From the NCBI RefSeq assembly GCF_003967075.1, contig NZ_AP018665.1, positions 124,001-188,000 on the forward strand: DNA of 64,000 nucleotides, given 5' to 3'. This document shows, in pieces, positions 54,993 to 63,823 of the stretch. Numbering within the stretch: the stretch's first letter is position 1; every line of letters begins with the position of its first letter. The notes beneath the pieces were generated by a model. That model was given only the letters and a program-made list of their open reading frames with translations. It searched no databases and was not told the DNA's origin. The stretch is from Sphingobium amiense. GTDB taxonomy: Bacteria > Pseudomonadota > Alphaproteobacteria > Sphingomonadales > Sphingomonadaceae. The translations under genes and the position numbers were made by a program.

Positions 54993-55751
54993 TCAAGCAG
55001 CGATCGGTAGCGGGATCGGCACGGCCTGCCCGGTGGCGATATTGATGAACGCGCCCGCGTGGCCGATCGATCCGCGGCCAACGAGATCGAAGAGAAGGGC
55101 CAGCGCGTGGCTCGCCACCACCCGGTTCACGAAAAGCGACTGGCGCTCGAGGGCTTCGGCCATCGAGCACGACGGCGCGTCGTCGTCAGGCAGGCTCTCG
55201 TTCGCGACCTCGGGGAAATATTCGAGGACTGTCGGGAGGATCTGGTGCCCGGCCTCGGGCTCAGCGTTCGGGCAACCGATGATATATTGCCCGTCGCCAG
55301 CGCGGTTGCCGAGATCCAGCCAATAGGCCGGCGCATTCCTGGCCGAGGCGATGGCCGCACCGACGCTCCGGCGCGCCGATGCGGTATCGACACAAGTGAT
55401 GACGATGTCGGTGCCGTCGAGCTTCGCGGCCTCGGGTGCCCGGCCATGCACCGCCGTCCAGGCCAGACCGTGGGCGAGATTGATCCGCTCGGTTAACGTC
55501 CGGGCCTTCGAGTTGCCGATGTCGCACCTGAAGAAGGGCTGCCGGCCAAGATTGGCCTCGCTGACGATATCGTCGTCGACGACGGTTACATCGAGCGAAC
55601 GCGACGAAATCGCCCGCAGCGCCGTATCCAGCGAGGCGAGCCCCATCAGCATCTGCGCGCCGTTGCCGCCGCATCCCACAAGCACGATTTTGATCGCGCG
55701 GTTGCCGAGCGCCGCAGGCAGATAGTGGCGAAGGGGCGTCTCAGAGGTCAT
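54993..55751 (-). CDS. PRTRC system ThiF/E1-like protein
   Basis: 252 aa from ATG 55751 (MTSETPLRHYLPAALGNRAI). The E1/ThiF adenylation fold: IVLVGCGGNGAQMLMGLASL nucleotide loop, VTVVDDDIVSEANLGRQPFF and DIVITCVDTASARRSV with a candidate Cys. E1-like proteins adenylate the C-terminus of a ubiquitin-like partner; in the cassette the likely partner is protein C. It overlaps the protein A gene by 4 bp. Confidence 0.9.
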   Translation of the reverse strand: MTSETPLRHYLPAALGNRAIKIVLVGCGGNGAQMLMGLASLDTALRAISSRSLDVTVVDDDIVSEANLGRQPFFRCDIGNSKARTLTERINLAHGLAWTAVHGRAPEAAKLDGTDIVITCVDTASARRSVGAAIASARNAPAYWLDLGNRAGDGQYIIGCPNAEPEAGHQILPTVLEYFPEVANESLPDDDAPSCSMAEALERQSLFVNRVVASHALALLFDLVGRGSIGHAGAFINIATGQAVPIPLPIAA

Positions 55752-56401
55752 GATCGTCTCCTGAAAAAAGGGCTTCGCGGCAGCGGGAGGAACATCCCTC
55801 CGGCGCACAGTCGCGAGGCAAATGCGGGGCCGTCCGTATGACCCAGACGTCCGACAACCAGGGCGATCTTGGTCGCGTGCGCGTCGTCCGCGTCGTCGGT
55901 TGCGCTGAAGAAGGCCGCGCCGTGCCCATGGCTGTGAATGTCGCAGATGAGGTGATGGTGCGGCGGCAGCGCAGGCGGACGATAAGTGAGGTGTGACGGC
56001 GTCGCGCGGTCGATCTGGGGGAAGTCGACCCAGAATCGCCGATTAGCCTCATCCCAGAGGATGAAGGCGGCGGCCTCGTTGGGCAGCGCGGCGCGAAAGT
56101 GCTCGAGGACTTGCCGCAGCAGCTCCGCCGGTATCAAGCCGCAACGCAGGTCCGCGCGGCGAACTCCAATGCTCCCGTAGGGCAGGTAGGCCGGGATCGG
56201 CGGTGTCACGGGCAGATCCAGAGCCAGCCAGGCCCGGCGCAAGATCAGGCAGACACCATCGCGGCCGATTGCGAGGCAGCTGCCTGCTCGGGCTTCGCGA
56301 ACGGCCTCGATCGCGGGTGATCGCCCATCCGGCGGCACGGGATAGCAAGGCGCCTCCGCCAGTACCGCGGCGGCGGTCGGGTCTTCGGCGAGGGCAGTCA
56401 T
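55748..56401 (-). CDS. PRTRC system protein A (JAMM/Mov34 domain)
   Basis: 217 aa. The C-terminal half is a JAMM isopeptidase-like fold with the metal motif HSHGHGAAFFSATDDADD (HxH, then Ser and Asp) and an upstream Glu in ALPNEAAAFILWDE. It could remove a conjugated ubiquitin-like tag. The N-terminus (SPAIEAVREARAGSCLAIGR) is specific to this family. Overlaps both neighbours by 4 bp. Confidence 0.9.
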   Translation of the reverse strand: MTALAEDPTAAAVLAEAPCYPVPPDGRSPAIEAVREARAGSCLAIGRDGVCLILRRAWLALDLPVTPPIPAYLPYGSIGVRRADLRCGLIPAELLRQVLEHFRAALPNEAAAFILWDEANRRFWVDFPQIDRATPSHLTYRPPALPPHHHLICDIHSHGHGAAFFSATDDADDAHATKIALVVGRLGHTDGPAFASRLCAGGMFLPLPRSPFFRRRS

Positions 56402-57228
56402 CGGCCGGACCTTCCGTAGATGAGGTCGCCGAGCGTCACTGGGTCGGCCTTGGCGGCGCCTCGCGGGGCGGTCTGGCGACGATCTCCGAGGAACGGCCTC
56501 AAGCGTTTGACCGGGAAGCGGGTCGCGCGGGTCGCTGCGAGGGTGTCCCAGAGACGCACGAGACCGCCCTTCCCCGTGATCGTCAGCTCCTGACCCGGAT
56601 TCGGATGGGTCGACCAGGAGTCGAAAAGCGCGCGCTCGAACTCGGGAATGGCGGACACATCCAGCGATGTCGGCTTCGGAATGTTACCCCAGCAGAGGGA
56701 ACCGTTGAGGAAGACGTTGAGGATCGGCGAATGAAGCAAGGCGGTTTCGGCCGCGGGCCGCTCGTTCCGCTCAAGCGCAAAGACTCCAAGCCGGCGCCGT
56801 GTGGCGACAAGGACGTGTGCCGGATAGGCAACCGGGACGATCGCGCGGCCGCCAAGCGCACGCAGTCCAGCCAGTTTCGCCGAGAGGTCGAAATAGGCCG
56901 TCCTCACCTGTGCGGGCACCCACCAGACCAGCAGGTCGGGATGGGCGACAAGCACCGTTTCGGGGAGAATTTGCGGCGGGGCGACGCGGCCGAGCGCCTG
57001 CGACCAATGCCGCAGATGCGCCCGGGTCAAAGGCGTTCCAGCGGCGATGGTCGGCGCGCCGATAGCGTCGTGCTCGATCTGATGGATGCTGGCGAATGCC
57101 TCGGCATCTTCGCCAGGGGTAAGATGCGAGCCGAGGCCGCGAGCCCCGTCGCTTCTGTAGAGCAGGATGGCGTTGGTCAGCATCATGCCGCCTGCGGTTC
57201 GCTCGAACTGCACGCAATGGTCAGTCAT
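56398..57228 (-). CDS. PRTRC system protein B (E2-like)
   Basis: 276 aa from ATG 57228 (MTDHCVQFERTAGGMMLTNA). The C-terminal half contains LNVFLNGSLCWGNIPKP, where the Cys is positioned like the catalytic Cys of prokaryotic E2-like proteins, followed by FERALFDSWSTHPNPG. It overlaps the protein A gene by 4 bp and starts 11 bp after the protein F stop. The E2 likeness is from family knowledge and motif, not structure. Confidence 0.85.
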   Translation of the reverse strand: MTDHCVQFERTAGGMMLTNAILLYRSDGARGLGSHLTPGEDAEAFASIHQIEHDAIGAPTIAAGTPLTRAHLRHWSQALGRVAPPQILPETVLVAHPDLLVWWVPAQVRTAYFDLSAKLAGLRALGGRAIVPVAYPAHVLVATRRRLGVFALERNERPAAETALLHSPILNVFLNGSLCWGNIPKPTSLDVSAIPEFERALFDSWSTHPNPGQELTITGKGGLVRLWDTLAATRATRFPVKRLRPFLGDRRQTAPRGAAKADPVTLGDLIYGRSGR

Positions 57229-57238
57229 GTCGGCCTCG

Positions 57239-58234
57239 TTATTCGGGAGGATAGAGTTCGATGAGATGTTTGGCGGCCCGCAGCAGCCGCGCGCCGGCGG
57301 CGAGTGACGCATGCCAGACATCGATCGCGGTGGAGTGCGTCATTGGGCAAAGGCCCGTCACGTCCATGAAACCATATTCCATGCCGTGACGCCCGACGTC
57401 GTCGACCTCGACCGCGAACTGTTCGACGGGAACGAGTGTCAGCGGCGGAAGCGGCGAACATTCCTCGATACCGGGGACATATTCGTAGAGAACATCCATC
57501 TCGAGGCGCCAGGCGTGATGTTCGTCAGGCAAATTGGTGAGCGCCGCGTGGGCATCCCGCAATTCGCGCAGAGCCCGACGAAGGGCAGTCGGTAACTTCG
57601 ACGTGGGCGCTGCCCTCGCGGCGAGCATCCATTCTGGCCGCCTGGCGTTCATTTCGGACGGCATGGTCTGGGCCGCGATCTCGCTGTCGTCAGCCCCATG
57701 GAGCGCAACGAGGGCCTCGCGCGCAGCGGCGTCCTCGGTCTCGCCGTCCCAATAGTACATCGAGATGTTGTCGAAGAGGTCATCGTAGCAGAAGATCGGG
57801 AGAGCACTTCCGAGCGTGCGCTCGAGCACCCGATACGCAGCCGCGCGCCACGGGATCGGCCGCTTGCTGTCCTCGATCCATCCGAGATCGAGCTGCCCGA
57901 CACTGTCGCAGACGATCGCGACCGCCGGCGCCCCGCAGGATTCGCCGTTGAGCACGACGACGCGCAGGTCCGCGATCGTGCAGCTCCGCAAGCTTTCGAG
58001 GACCTCGGTCTGGAAGACCCGTTCGATATGTCGGCGCGCCTCAGGGCGCGTGCGGTGCACTGTCTCCTGCTCTTTCGAGGCGACCCAACTGCCGACGAGC
58101 TTATGGTGGGCCGCCAAAGGTCGATCGAACATCACCGGAATATCAGGGGAGATATGGACGGTCCGTCCTGCCAGATCAGCCGAGCGGAGGAAGGGAGAGT
58201 CCTGTGGGTGGCGGGATAGGATCGGCAGGACCAT
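57239..58234 (-). CDS. PRTRC system protein F
   Basis: 331 aa from ATG 58234 (MVLPILSRHPQDSPFLRSAD); a longer start at 58327 is possible. Features: PIFCYDDLFDNISMYYWDGE, MNARRPEWMLAARAAPTSKL and a C-terminal PMTHSTAIDVWHASLAAGAR. Assigned by position between proteins C and B and by length. Biochemical role unknown. A 168-bp interval before it holds an open frame that may be a small extra protein, but I do not call it. Confidence 0.82.
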   Translation of the reverse strand: MVLPILSRHPQDSPFLRSADLAGRTVHISPDIPVMFDRPLAAHHKLVGSWVASKEQETVHRTRPEARRHIERVFQTEVLESLRSCTIADLRVVVLNGESCGAPAVAIVCDSVGQLDLGWIEDSKRPIPWRAAAYRVLERTLGSALPIFCYDDLFDNISMYYWDGETEDAAAREALVALHGADDSEIAAQTMPSEMNARRPEWMLAARAAPTSKLPTALRRALRELRDAHAALTNLPDEHHAWRLEMDVLYEYVPGIEECSPLPPLTLVPVEQFAVEVDDVGRHGMEYGFMDVTGLCPMTHSTAIDVWHASLAAGARLLRAAKHLIELYPPE

Positions 58235-58401
58235 CCTCGCGCGTGCCCGCGTCGAGGATGATCTTCGCATGGAGGGCCTGGGCTTGTTTGCTGCAAGCAG
58301 GCCGGGAGAGTTCGGAAGTGTTGCCATGGTCGTTCTCGATCCAATGGAGCAGCGTGCAGCGCGGTGCGGCGGGGATGGCCGCCATTTGAACGCGCGCCAT
58401 G

Positions 58402-58608
58402 TCAGCCCTTGGTGCCGACAGCTCGGCGATATTCGGTGACGTGGACACCGCCAGTAACCCCGGCATCGACCAGGTCGGCATTGAGGATCGCCGGGTAGAG
58501 GGTGGCGTGGTAGGCGCGCAGCCCCTGCGGGTCATTGGCAAGGTGCGGCGGCTGCGGGAGGTCGATACCGTCATAGCGGTAGACGCGGGCAAGATGGTCG
58601 ATCTGCAT
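58402..58608 (-). CDS. PRTRC system protein C (ubiquitin-like)
   Basis: 68 aa with AAGGACATTCCG before the ATG. MQIDHLARVYRYDGIDLPQP is the beta-hairpin start, QGLRAYHATLYPAILNADLV the helix, and HVTEYRRAVGTKG the end. The protein stops on Gly, as expected of a ubiquitin-like protein activated by an E1. Family knowledge places it in a prokaryotic ubiquitin family. Confidence 0.88.
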   Translation of the reverse strand: MQIDHLARVYRYDGIDLPQPPHLANDPQGLRAYHATLYPAILNADLVDAGVTGGVHVTEYRRAVGTKG

Positions 58609-58653
58609 CGGAATGTCCTTGTTGGAATTGCAAAGGGTGTCGGTTGCTTCCGA

Positions 58654-59085
58654 TCACCAGAGGCTGGCGGGCTCCTCCGATTTTGCATCGGCCGGCAGGG
58701 CGCCCGCCGCTGGCGCGGCCGGCGTGCTCGCTGCGACTACCGGCTTGGCGGGTGCCGATGCCGCCTTTGCCTTCGCCGCCTCCGCAGACGCCGCGCGCGC
58801 GGCCTCGGCCGCGTCCCGCTGGGTCGCGATCTGATCGGCAAGCGCCATGCGTGTGGCAATCAGCCCACCGAGCGCCCCCTCGGCGCCCTTCGCAAGCTCT
58901 GCATCGATCTCGGCGGCCGTCGCTGTGATCGAGATCGGACGCAGCTCGCCGGCCTCGGCCTTGTGCGTTTTGCCTTCGGCGACGCGGGGAATGATGATGA
59001 GGGTAACGACACCGTCATCGCCGGCGACAAGATCGAAGGCGAGCGAATAGCTGCCCAGCATGGGCAGAAGATTGGTGATCAGCAT
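58654..59085 (-). CDS. PRTRC system protein E
   Basis: 143 aa. The N-terminal half (MLITNLLPMLGSYSLAFDLV, GVVTLIIIPRVAEGKTHKAE) is a compact beta-rich domain; the C-terminal half is an Ala/Lys/Pro-rich low-complexity tail. Role unknown. It sits 33 bp after the ParB stop, which keeps the cassette as one transcription unit. Confidence 0.86.
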   Translation of the reverse strand: MLITNLLPMLGSYSLAFDLVAGDDGVVTLIIIPRVAEGKTHKAEAGELRPISITATAAEIDAELAKGAEGALGGLIATRMALADQIATQRDAAEAARAASAEAAKAKAASAPAKPVVAASTPAAPAAGALPADAKSEEPASLW

Positions 59086-59118
59086 TGTGGGATTCCTTGA
59101 TTGGAAAGTTGGGCGAGG

Positions 59119-60738
59119 TCAGGCGGCCAGTTCGGTGACAACCTCGTCGGCCTTGGCGGGCGGAAGCGAATTGGGCGGCGCATAGCGGCCATCGAGGGCC
59201 ATCGCGCTTGGCACCCGGCCAGCCCAATCGAACCCGACAGCATTCAACATGCCGGAGATCAGGTCGCCCTTCTTGGCGCCGAGCAACTTTGCGAATGCCT
59301 TCTCGCCCATGTGCGCGACCAGGCCGCTCTCGGCGGCAATGAACTTGAGCTCGTCCTTCGTGTATCGTTCGAGAAAAGCGCGATCGACCTGCCAGACTGT
59401 CCGGATGTCGATGCCGAAGGCGCCGGCGAGATCGGCGACGTGCGCGAACGACTGGACGTCCCGGGCATATGCTGCCCCGATCGCAGCCAGCACCGTGGTG
59501 GCCTGAACCTCCGATAGCTCGCGGATCTCTGCGATCTTTTCCTTGAAACCGCGATCGGGGAACGCGGCGTCGACCAGCAGTGCAGCGCGCGAGGTCAAAG
59601 TGCCTGACTTGATGTGCGAAAGCGTGCCGGTCAGCGCTGCCACGAGGATCGCCGCCTGGGCGTTCAAAGGATCGTCGGCCAGCCCGCGGGCGAGCGCCGT
59701 GCGCCATGTCGCCTCCCGCAGGTCGGTCGTGCGGCCTGCGATGGACTTTGCGGTAACACTGGGCCCGGTGCTGGTGGAAACCTTGCGCACGACGGTTCCG
59801 CGACCGACCAGAGGTGCTGAAGGCGCTGCGTCATCGGTCAGACCGCCGATCTCACCGCCGTCCTCGTTTTCGTCGCCATCGTCGGCGAGAGCGTCATCAT
59901 CGCCGTCATCGTGTTCGATCGCTGCGGCGGCGTCCTCGGCCTCGGCGGCCGCCTCCGCATCACGGCGTGCAGCTTCGACCGCCTCGGTCTTTAGCTGGAA
60001 GCAGGTAGCGTTGGTGCAGTGGCCATCGTCGACATGGGTGTCGAACAGGGCGCGCTGCGTCCCTGAATTGAACGGACAGGTGGTGCATTCCGTTTTGTCG
60101 AACAGGGCATCGGCGAGGCGCTGCGTGACCTTCATGAGAAGATCGCGGGTCTTTGCGATGTCAAGGCCGGCCGCGATGATCGTCTCGAGCGCCTTGTCCT
60201 GCTTGTCGGCGGGAACGGCGGCGAGCAATTCGGCGTGTCCGACCTTGATCCGGCGCTCGTCGAGCGCGGTTTTGACGGTCTCGGAAAGGTCGGCGAGCGC
60301 GAGCCGGCGGTCCAGCTTTGCGCGGGACCAGCCAAGCCGCCGTGCAGCTTCAGCCCGGTCGCCTTGGCACGCCGCGAGATAGCGAACGGCCGCGTCCGCC
60401 TGCTCGGTCTCGGAAGGATCATCGCGATCGTCGTTTTCGGCAATCGCCGCGTCGAGCGCCTCCTGGTCGGTCATCTCCCGGATCAGGACCGGCACCTCGG
60501 CGTTTTCGCCGAAGGCTTCCATTGCGGCCCGGTAGCGGCGACCGCCCGCGACGATCGTGAAATGCTCCGGCAGGTCGGCAGCGGGCCGAACCAGCATCGG
60601 CTGCAGCATGCCTCGCAAACGCAGGGAGGCGACGAGTTCGTCATGCTTCTTCCGGTCGAAATAGCGGCGCGGATTATAGCCCACGGCAATCCGGGCGAGC
60701 GGGACCATGGCGGTCCCGACAGGGTGCGATGCGGTCAA
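59119..60738 (-). CDS. PRTRC system ParB-family protein
   Basis: 539 aa. ParB N-terminal nuclease-like/CTPase domain: VPLARIAVGYNPRRYFDRKK, RLRGMLQPMLVRP and IVAGGRRYRAAMEAF. A helix-turn-helix follows (RAEAARRLGWSRAKLDRRLA). The middle has a zinc-like cysteine set (ECTTCPFNSGTQRALF, HCTNATCFQL) and an acidic linker; the C-terminal ~170 residues are helical. First gene of the cassette. It may bind plasmid DNA to tie the modification system to partition, which is inference. Confidence 0.92.
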   Translation of the reverse strand: MTASHPVGTAMVPLARIAVGYNPRRYFDRKKHDELVASLRLRGMLQPMLVRPAADLPEHFTIVAGGRRYRAAMEAFGENAEVPVLIREMTDQEALDAAIAENDDRDDPSETEQADAAVRYLAACQGDRAEAARRLGWSRAKLDRRLALADLSETVKTALDERRIKVGHAELLAAVPADKQDKALETIIAAGLDIAKTRDLLMKVTQRLADALFDKTECTTCPFNSGTQRALFDTHVDDGHCTNATCFQLKTEAVEAARRDAEAAAEAEDAAAAIEHDDGDDDALADDGDENEDGGEIGGLTDDAAPSAPLVGRGTVVRKVSTSTGPSVTAKSIAGRTTDLREATWRTALARGLADDPLNAQAAILVAALTGTLSHIKSGTLTSRAALLVDAAFPDRGFKEKIAEIRELSEVQATTVLAAIGAAYARDVQSFAHVADLAGAFGIDIRTVWQVDRAFLERYTKDELKFIAAESGLVAHMGEKAFAKLLGAKKGDLISGMLNAVGFDWAGRVPSAMALDGRYAPPNSLPPAKADEVVTELAA

Positions 60739-60835
60739 GGCGGTTCTCCTAGTGAGAATGGCGGTGCACGCGCTTGCTCGCGACGCGCACCCTTTCGGTG
60801 AGCCTGATGCTCACCCTTCCACTCCCCCTCCCCTT

Positions 60836-61849
60836 TCACCGCTCCGCCGTCTGGTCATGGAAGATGTCGGCCGCCCATTGCTCGAGCCACGGCTCGAACA
60901 TCTCATCATGATCAAGATCGCCGGACTCGATGAGATCGCGGATTTCGGTACGGGCCTGCGCGATTGCGGCCTCCCAGGGATCGATCGGCGGAGGATCTGC
61001 GTCAGCAGGCCGTTGCTGCGGAAGGCGGCGCGGCCGCTCGGTTAGTCGGTGGTACTGACCGGCGAGCCATTGCTCCATGTAATCGGCCACGACGCGATCG
61101 GTCTTGGAGATCCCCGCCTTCAGGGCTGCCCGACGCGCACCGACGCCATAGGCCTGGCTGTCGATCGACGCGACCCGGTGTGCGAAAGGCAGAAGGAAGG
61201 GCAGTGCCGTGCCCTTGACGCCGAATGCGTGGAGCAGAACACCGGCCGGAAGAATCTGATCGAGATGGTCGATGACCGCGATCAGGCCTTCCGGTCCGTG
61301 AATATCGCGCCGGCACATGCTTCCGACACCGATCAATGCGCCGGGGCGGAGCGAACCCCAGAGCGCATCGACACAGCGCTCATAGTCGGATGGTCGCCGG
61401 CCCTGGATCACAGGCATCAGTCTGTCGGCTATTCCGGCATCCTCGCCCAGGATGCGGCAGTCGCGATTGGCGCGGATGGTGCGCGACAGGCGGTCGAAGA
61501 CTTCGTCGCGATCTCGCGCGATCTCAGCCTCGACGCAGTAATCGGCACTTGCCCACCATTGGAATGGATAGGCCGCCGCGAGCGATACATAGTCCGACAG
61601 GGACCACGGGAAGCCACCATAGCGCGCAGTCGCGACGAAGCCTGCGGAGTCCAGGCAGAGGCCGGACAAACCCCGTGCATTCTGGAGTTGCCCCAGGCGC
61701 CATCCGGTCCATTCCCGCCAGCCGCGCTTTTCGGACCAACGTGAAAGCGCGTTCGCCGAGATGAGCGCGGTCCGGCCAAGCGCGCGTGCCCGCTGAAGGA
61801 TCGGCCCATCGTTCAGGTGCGGAAGGCCGACGATGACGTTGATGGGCAT
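60836..61849 (-). CDS. TGT/DpdA-superfamily protein
   Basis: 337 aa. Motifs of the tRNA-guanine transglycosylase superfamily: GLCLDSAGFVATARYGGFPW, QWWASADYCVEAEIARDRDE, LMPVIQGRRPSDYERCVD, GVGSMCRRDIHGPEG, HAFGVKGTALPFLLP and SIDSQAYGVGARR. DpdA-type members insert 7-deazaguanine derivatives into DNA. It is shorter than classic TGT and lacks an obvious zinc domain. Given its neighbours, DNA rather than tRNA is the more likely target, but this is not proven. Confidence 0.72.
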   Translation of the reverse strand: MPINVIVGLPHLNDGPILQRARALGRTALISANALSRWSEKRGWREWTGWRLGQLQNARGLSGLCLDSAGFVATARYGGFPWSLSDYVSLAAAYPFQWWASADYCVEAEIARDRDEVFDRLSRTIRANRDCRILGEDAGIADRLMPVIQGRRPSDYERCVDALWGSLRPGALIGVGSMCRRDIHGPEGLIAVIDHLDQILPAGVLLHAFGVKGTALPFLLPFAHRVASIDSQAYGVGARRAALKAGISKTDRVVADYMEQWLAGQYHRLTERPRRLPQQRPADADPPPIDPWEAAIAQARTEIRDLIESGDLDHDEMFEPWLEQWAADIFHDQTAER

Positions 61850-61936
61850 GATGCGCGCTCCGCTCGCAACGGAAGCACGCGGACAATTGACGGTCGCGCA
61901 TGTTCACGTTACGTTCTAATGAGTAGGAGATTTGCC

Positions 61937-62425
61937 ATGACGACGCCCAGCATCCGACACCTGTTCGATCTCGACATAACGCTGCGGGATGCGGCGCTGG
62001 ATATGGAGAACCGGCCGACCCGTCGGATGATCGCCAATGCGGCGATCGGCATTCATGTCGAGGACGCCTACTATTCGGTGCGGGAGCTGCGCGAGGCGGT
62101 AAGCTGGGTGCATGAAGGGGTTTCGGCGGGCAAGCTGAAGCTGGCGGAGATCCTGGGCAATGATGGTGCCGACGATTTTCAGCGCTGCATCTATTTCTGC
62201 CTCGCCGGCCGCGGCGTGGTGTCGATGCTCGACGATCTTGAATGGCTGGAGGATCTGCTGGAGCGGCGCGGGCGCATCGCAGGCGAACAGAAGCGCCTGA
62301 AGGAGACGGTGATGCCGCTCGTGAACCCCTATGTGGCCGACGCGCCCGATGGGCCGTTGGTCAGGATGGACGGAAATTTCGAGCAGGGACCATCTTGGTG
62401 GGCCGACCCGACTTTGTCGGCCTGA
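61937..62425 (+). CDS. Hypothetical protein
   Basis: 162 aa from ATG 61937 with AGGAGA upstream (MTTPSIRHLFDLDITLRDAA). Mostly helical: IHVEDAYYSVRELREAVSWV, FQRCIYFCLAGRGVVSMLDD. No recognised family. It diverges from the TGT-like gene and converges on the SNase-like gene. Confidence 0.65.
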   Translation: MTTPSIRHLFDLDITLRDAALDMENRPTRRMIANAAIGIHVEDAYYSVRELREAVSWVHEGVSAGKLKLAEILGNDGADDFQRCIYFCLAGRGVVSMLDDLEWLEDLLERRGRIAGEQKRLKETVMPLVNPYVADAPDGPLVRMDGNFEQGPSWWADPTLSA

Positions 62426-62428
62426 CCA

Positions 62429-62932
62429 TCAGCGCTCGCAGCTCAGGCGGTTCCCGTGCCGCCAGCGCGACGGTTCGATCCAGTCTCCGGCAAAGGCCCC
62501 TGCCCTTTGCCTCCTGGCCGAAGCGAAGGCCGCATTATATGCGCGCAGGCGAGCGGGATCGTCTCTGAGATAACTCGCCTGCGGGGTCGCGAGACCCGCG
62601 CGGATAAGACGCTCTCCCAAATCCGCGCCGTCGACTGTAACGACCGCAACGGGGCGGCCATAAGAAGACGAAGACACGAGCCGGATCGTCGCGGCCTTGG
62701 AACGCAGGGCGTTCGCGGCGAAATCCTGTGCGGCCTTCCCACACTGCCAACATCCCGAGGCGCGCCGACAGAGCTGCCCGCGCTCGAATGCGTCGACCCC
62801 AAGCAACCGGAAATCGACGGCCACGGTATCGCCATCGAGCGCCCGCGCCTTCGCGTCGAAACTCTGAGACCATGAGGGCGATGTGAGAGCGGCTCCGCCC
62901 GCGAGGATGATGGCCGCCGCGATCCGGATCAA
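62429..62932 (-). CDS. Secreted staphylococcal-nuclease-like protein
   Basis: 167 aa. Signal peptide ends at PSWSQSF. SNase hallmarks: ALDGDTVAVDFRLLGVDAFE and SYGRPVAVVTVDGADLGERL, with Asp, Arg and Glu at the expected places, and a cysteine pair in CRRASGCWQCG. Expected to act in the periplasm as a Ca-dependent nuclease. It overlaps the 66-aa gene upstream by 4 bp. Confidence 0.82.
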   Translation of the reverse strand: MIRIAAAIILAGGAALTSPSWSQSFDAKARALDGDTVAVDFRLLGVDAFERGQLCRRASGCWQCGKAAQDFAANALRSKAATIRLVSSSSYGRPVAVVTVDGADLGERLIRAGLATPQASYLRDDPARLRAYNAAFASARRQRAGAFAGDWIEPSRWRHGNRLSCER

Positions 62933-63129
62933 AATGTCATCTCCACCTCGACATGATCATCGGCCGCCGGCGTCGTGCAGACCCGGAATGGTTGCAGCGG
63001 ATCGCCAGTGCGGACGATCGACAGCCTACCCGGCCGCTCGTCGAATAGGCGACCTGCGACGCGATTGGCGTTCTCGCGGCTGCAAAGCTGCAGACGCTTG
63101 GGCGACAATTCAAGACACGCGGCAAACAT
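62929..63129 (-). CDS. Small hypothetical protein
   Basis: 66 aa from ATG 63129, with GGGAGAAGCC upstream (MFAACLELSPKRLQLCSREN). Ends VCTTPAADDHVEVEMTF and overlaps the SNase-like gene by 4 bp. A compact protein of unknown function, coupled by translation. Confidence 0.6.
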   Translation of the reverse strand: MFAACLELSPKRLQLCSRENANRVAGRLFDERPGRLSIVRTGDPLQPFRVCTTPAADDHVEVEMTF

Positions 63130-63171
63130 GATGGCTTCTCCCTGCTGCGGGAATGATACTGGCTGACGCAC

Positions 63172-63780
63172 TCATGCAAAGATCGTCTTGTGAACCTTAG
63201 TGACCGGCAGGATCGTCCAGTCGCGCTCCATGAACCGGCTGATCGCATAGCCGCAGCGAGTCGCGGGATCGCGGAAACTCAGGCGGCGGCCGCGCTTCAC
63301 GACGATAAATTCGTCACCCACATGACCATCGGAGAAGGTCAGCGCCTGGGCCAGTTTGATCCGGTCGCCGTCCTCGATCTTGCGCGATCGGCGGGCCAGG
63401 TTGGCACGGCACCGCGCGCGCCAGTCGAGGGCGTGCTCCCGGTCGGTCGGGGTCAGAAGGTCGAGAATGTGGCGGGGACAGCTATCCTCATAGGGGCCGA
63501 CAGATTCGTCCATATCCTTGTAGCCGAAATGCTCGCCGGACTTGCTTTTGGGATTCCACATCACCTTGCAGACGATCGCGAAAACCTCCTTGCCGACGCC
63601 GTCGATCATCACCTGAGCCGCAGCATAATAGGTGCGATTCTGGGGGCAGGATGAGGCGAGCACCTTCAGTCCCTTGATCGTCCCGTCCGCCTCGCGGCTA
63701 TAGGTGAATTGCGCGTCCAGATAATCCTTGGCGGTCTTGTGTCCGCCCATGTGGAAACGGGACATGGTGAGCCAGCCCAT
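63172..63780 (-). CDS. Hypothetical protein of plasmid-borne family (DUF6927-like)
   Basis: 202 aa (MGWLTMSRFHMGGHKTAKDY). Conserved-looking parts: YYAAAQVMIDGVGKEVFAIV, GYKDMDESVGPYEDSCPRHI, DGHVGDEFIVVKRGRRLSFR. I associate this N-terminus with a DUF family on alphaproteobacterial plasmids but cannot confirm the number. It is 43 bp downstream of the partial ArdC-like gene and likely in the same operon. Confidence 0.65.
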   Translation of the reverse strand: MGWLTMSRFHMGGHKTAKDYLDAQFTYSREADGTIKGLKVLASSCPQNRTYYAAAQVMIDGVGKEVFAIVCKVMWNPKSKSGEHFGYKDMDESVGPYEDSCPRHILDLLTPTDREHALDWRARCRANLARRSRKIEDGDRIKLAQALTFSDGHVGDEFIVVKRGRRLSFRDPATRCGYAISRFMERDWTILPVTKVHKTIFA

Positions 63781-63823
63781 CGGTATCTCCTGTGATGTCG
63801 GGGAAAATTCGGATTAGCGGCGG

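Noticed and set aside
58176..58688. Minus-strand frame between PRTRC C and F
   Set aside because: It overlaps both protein C and protein F genes; the middle part is only suggestive of a small extra protein.
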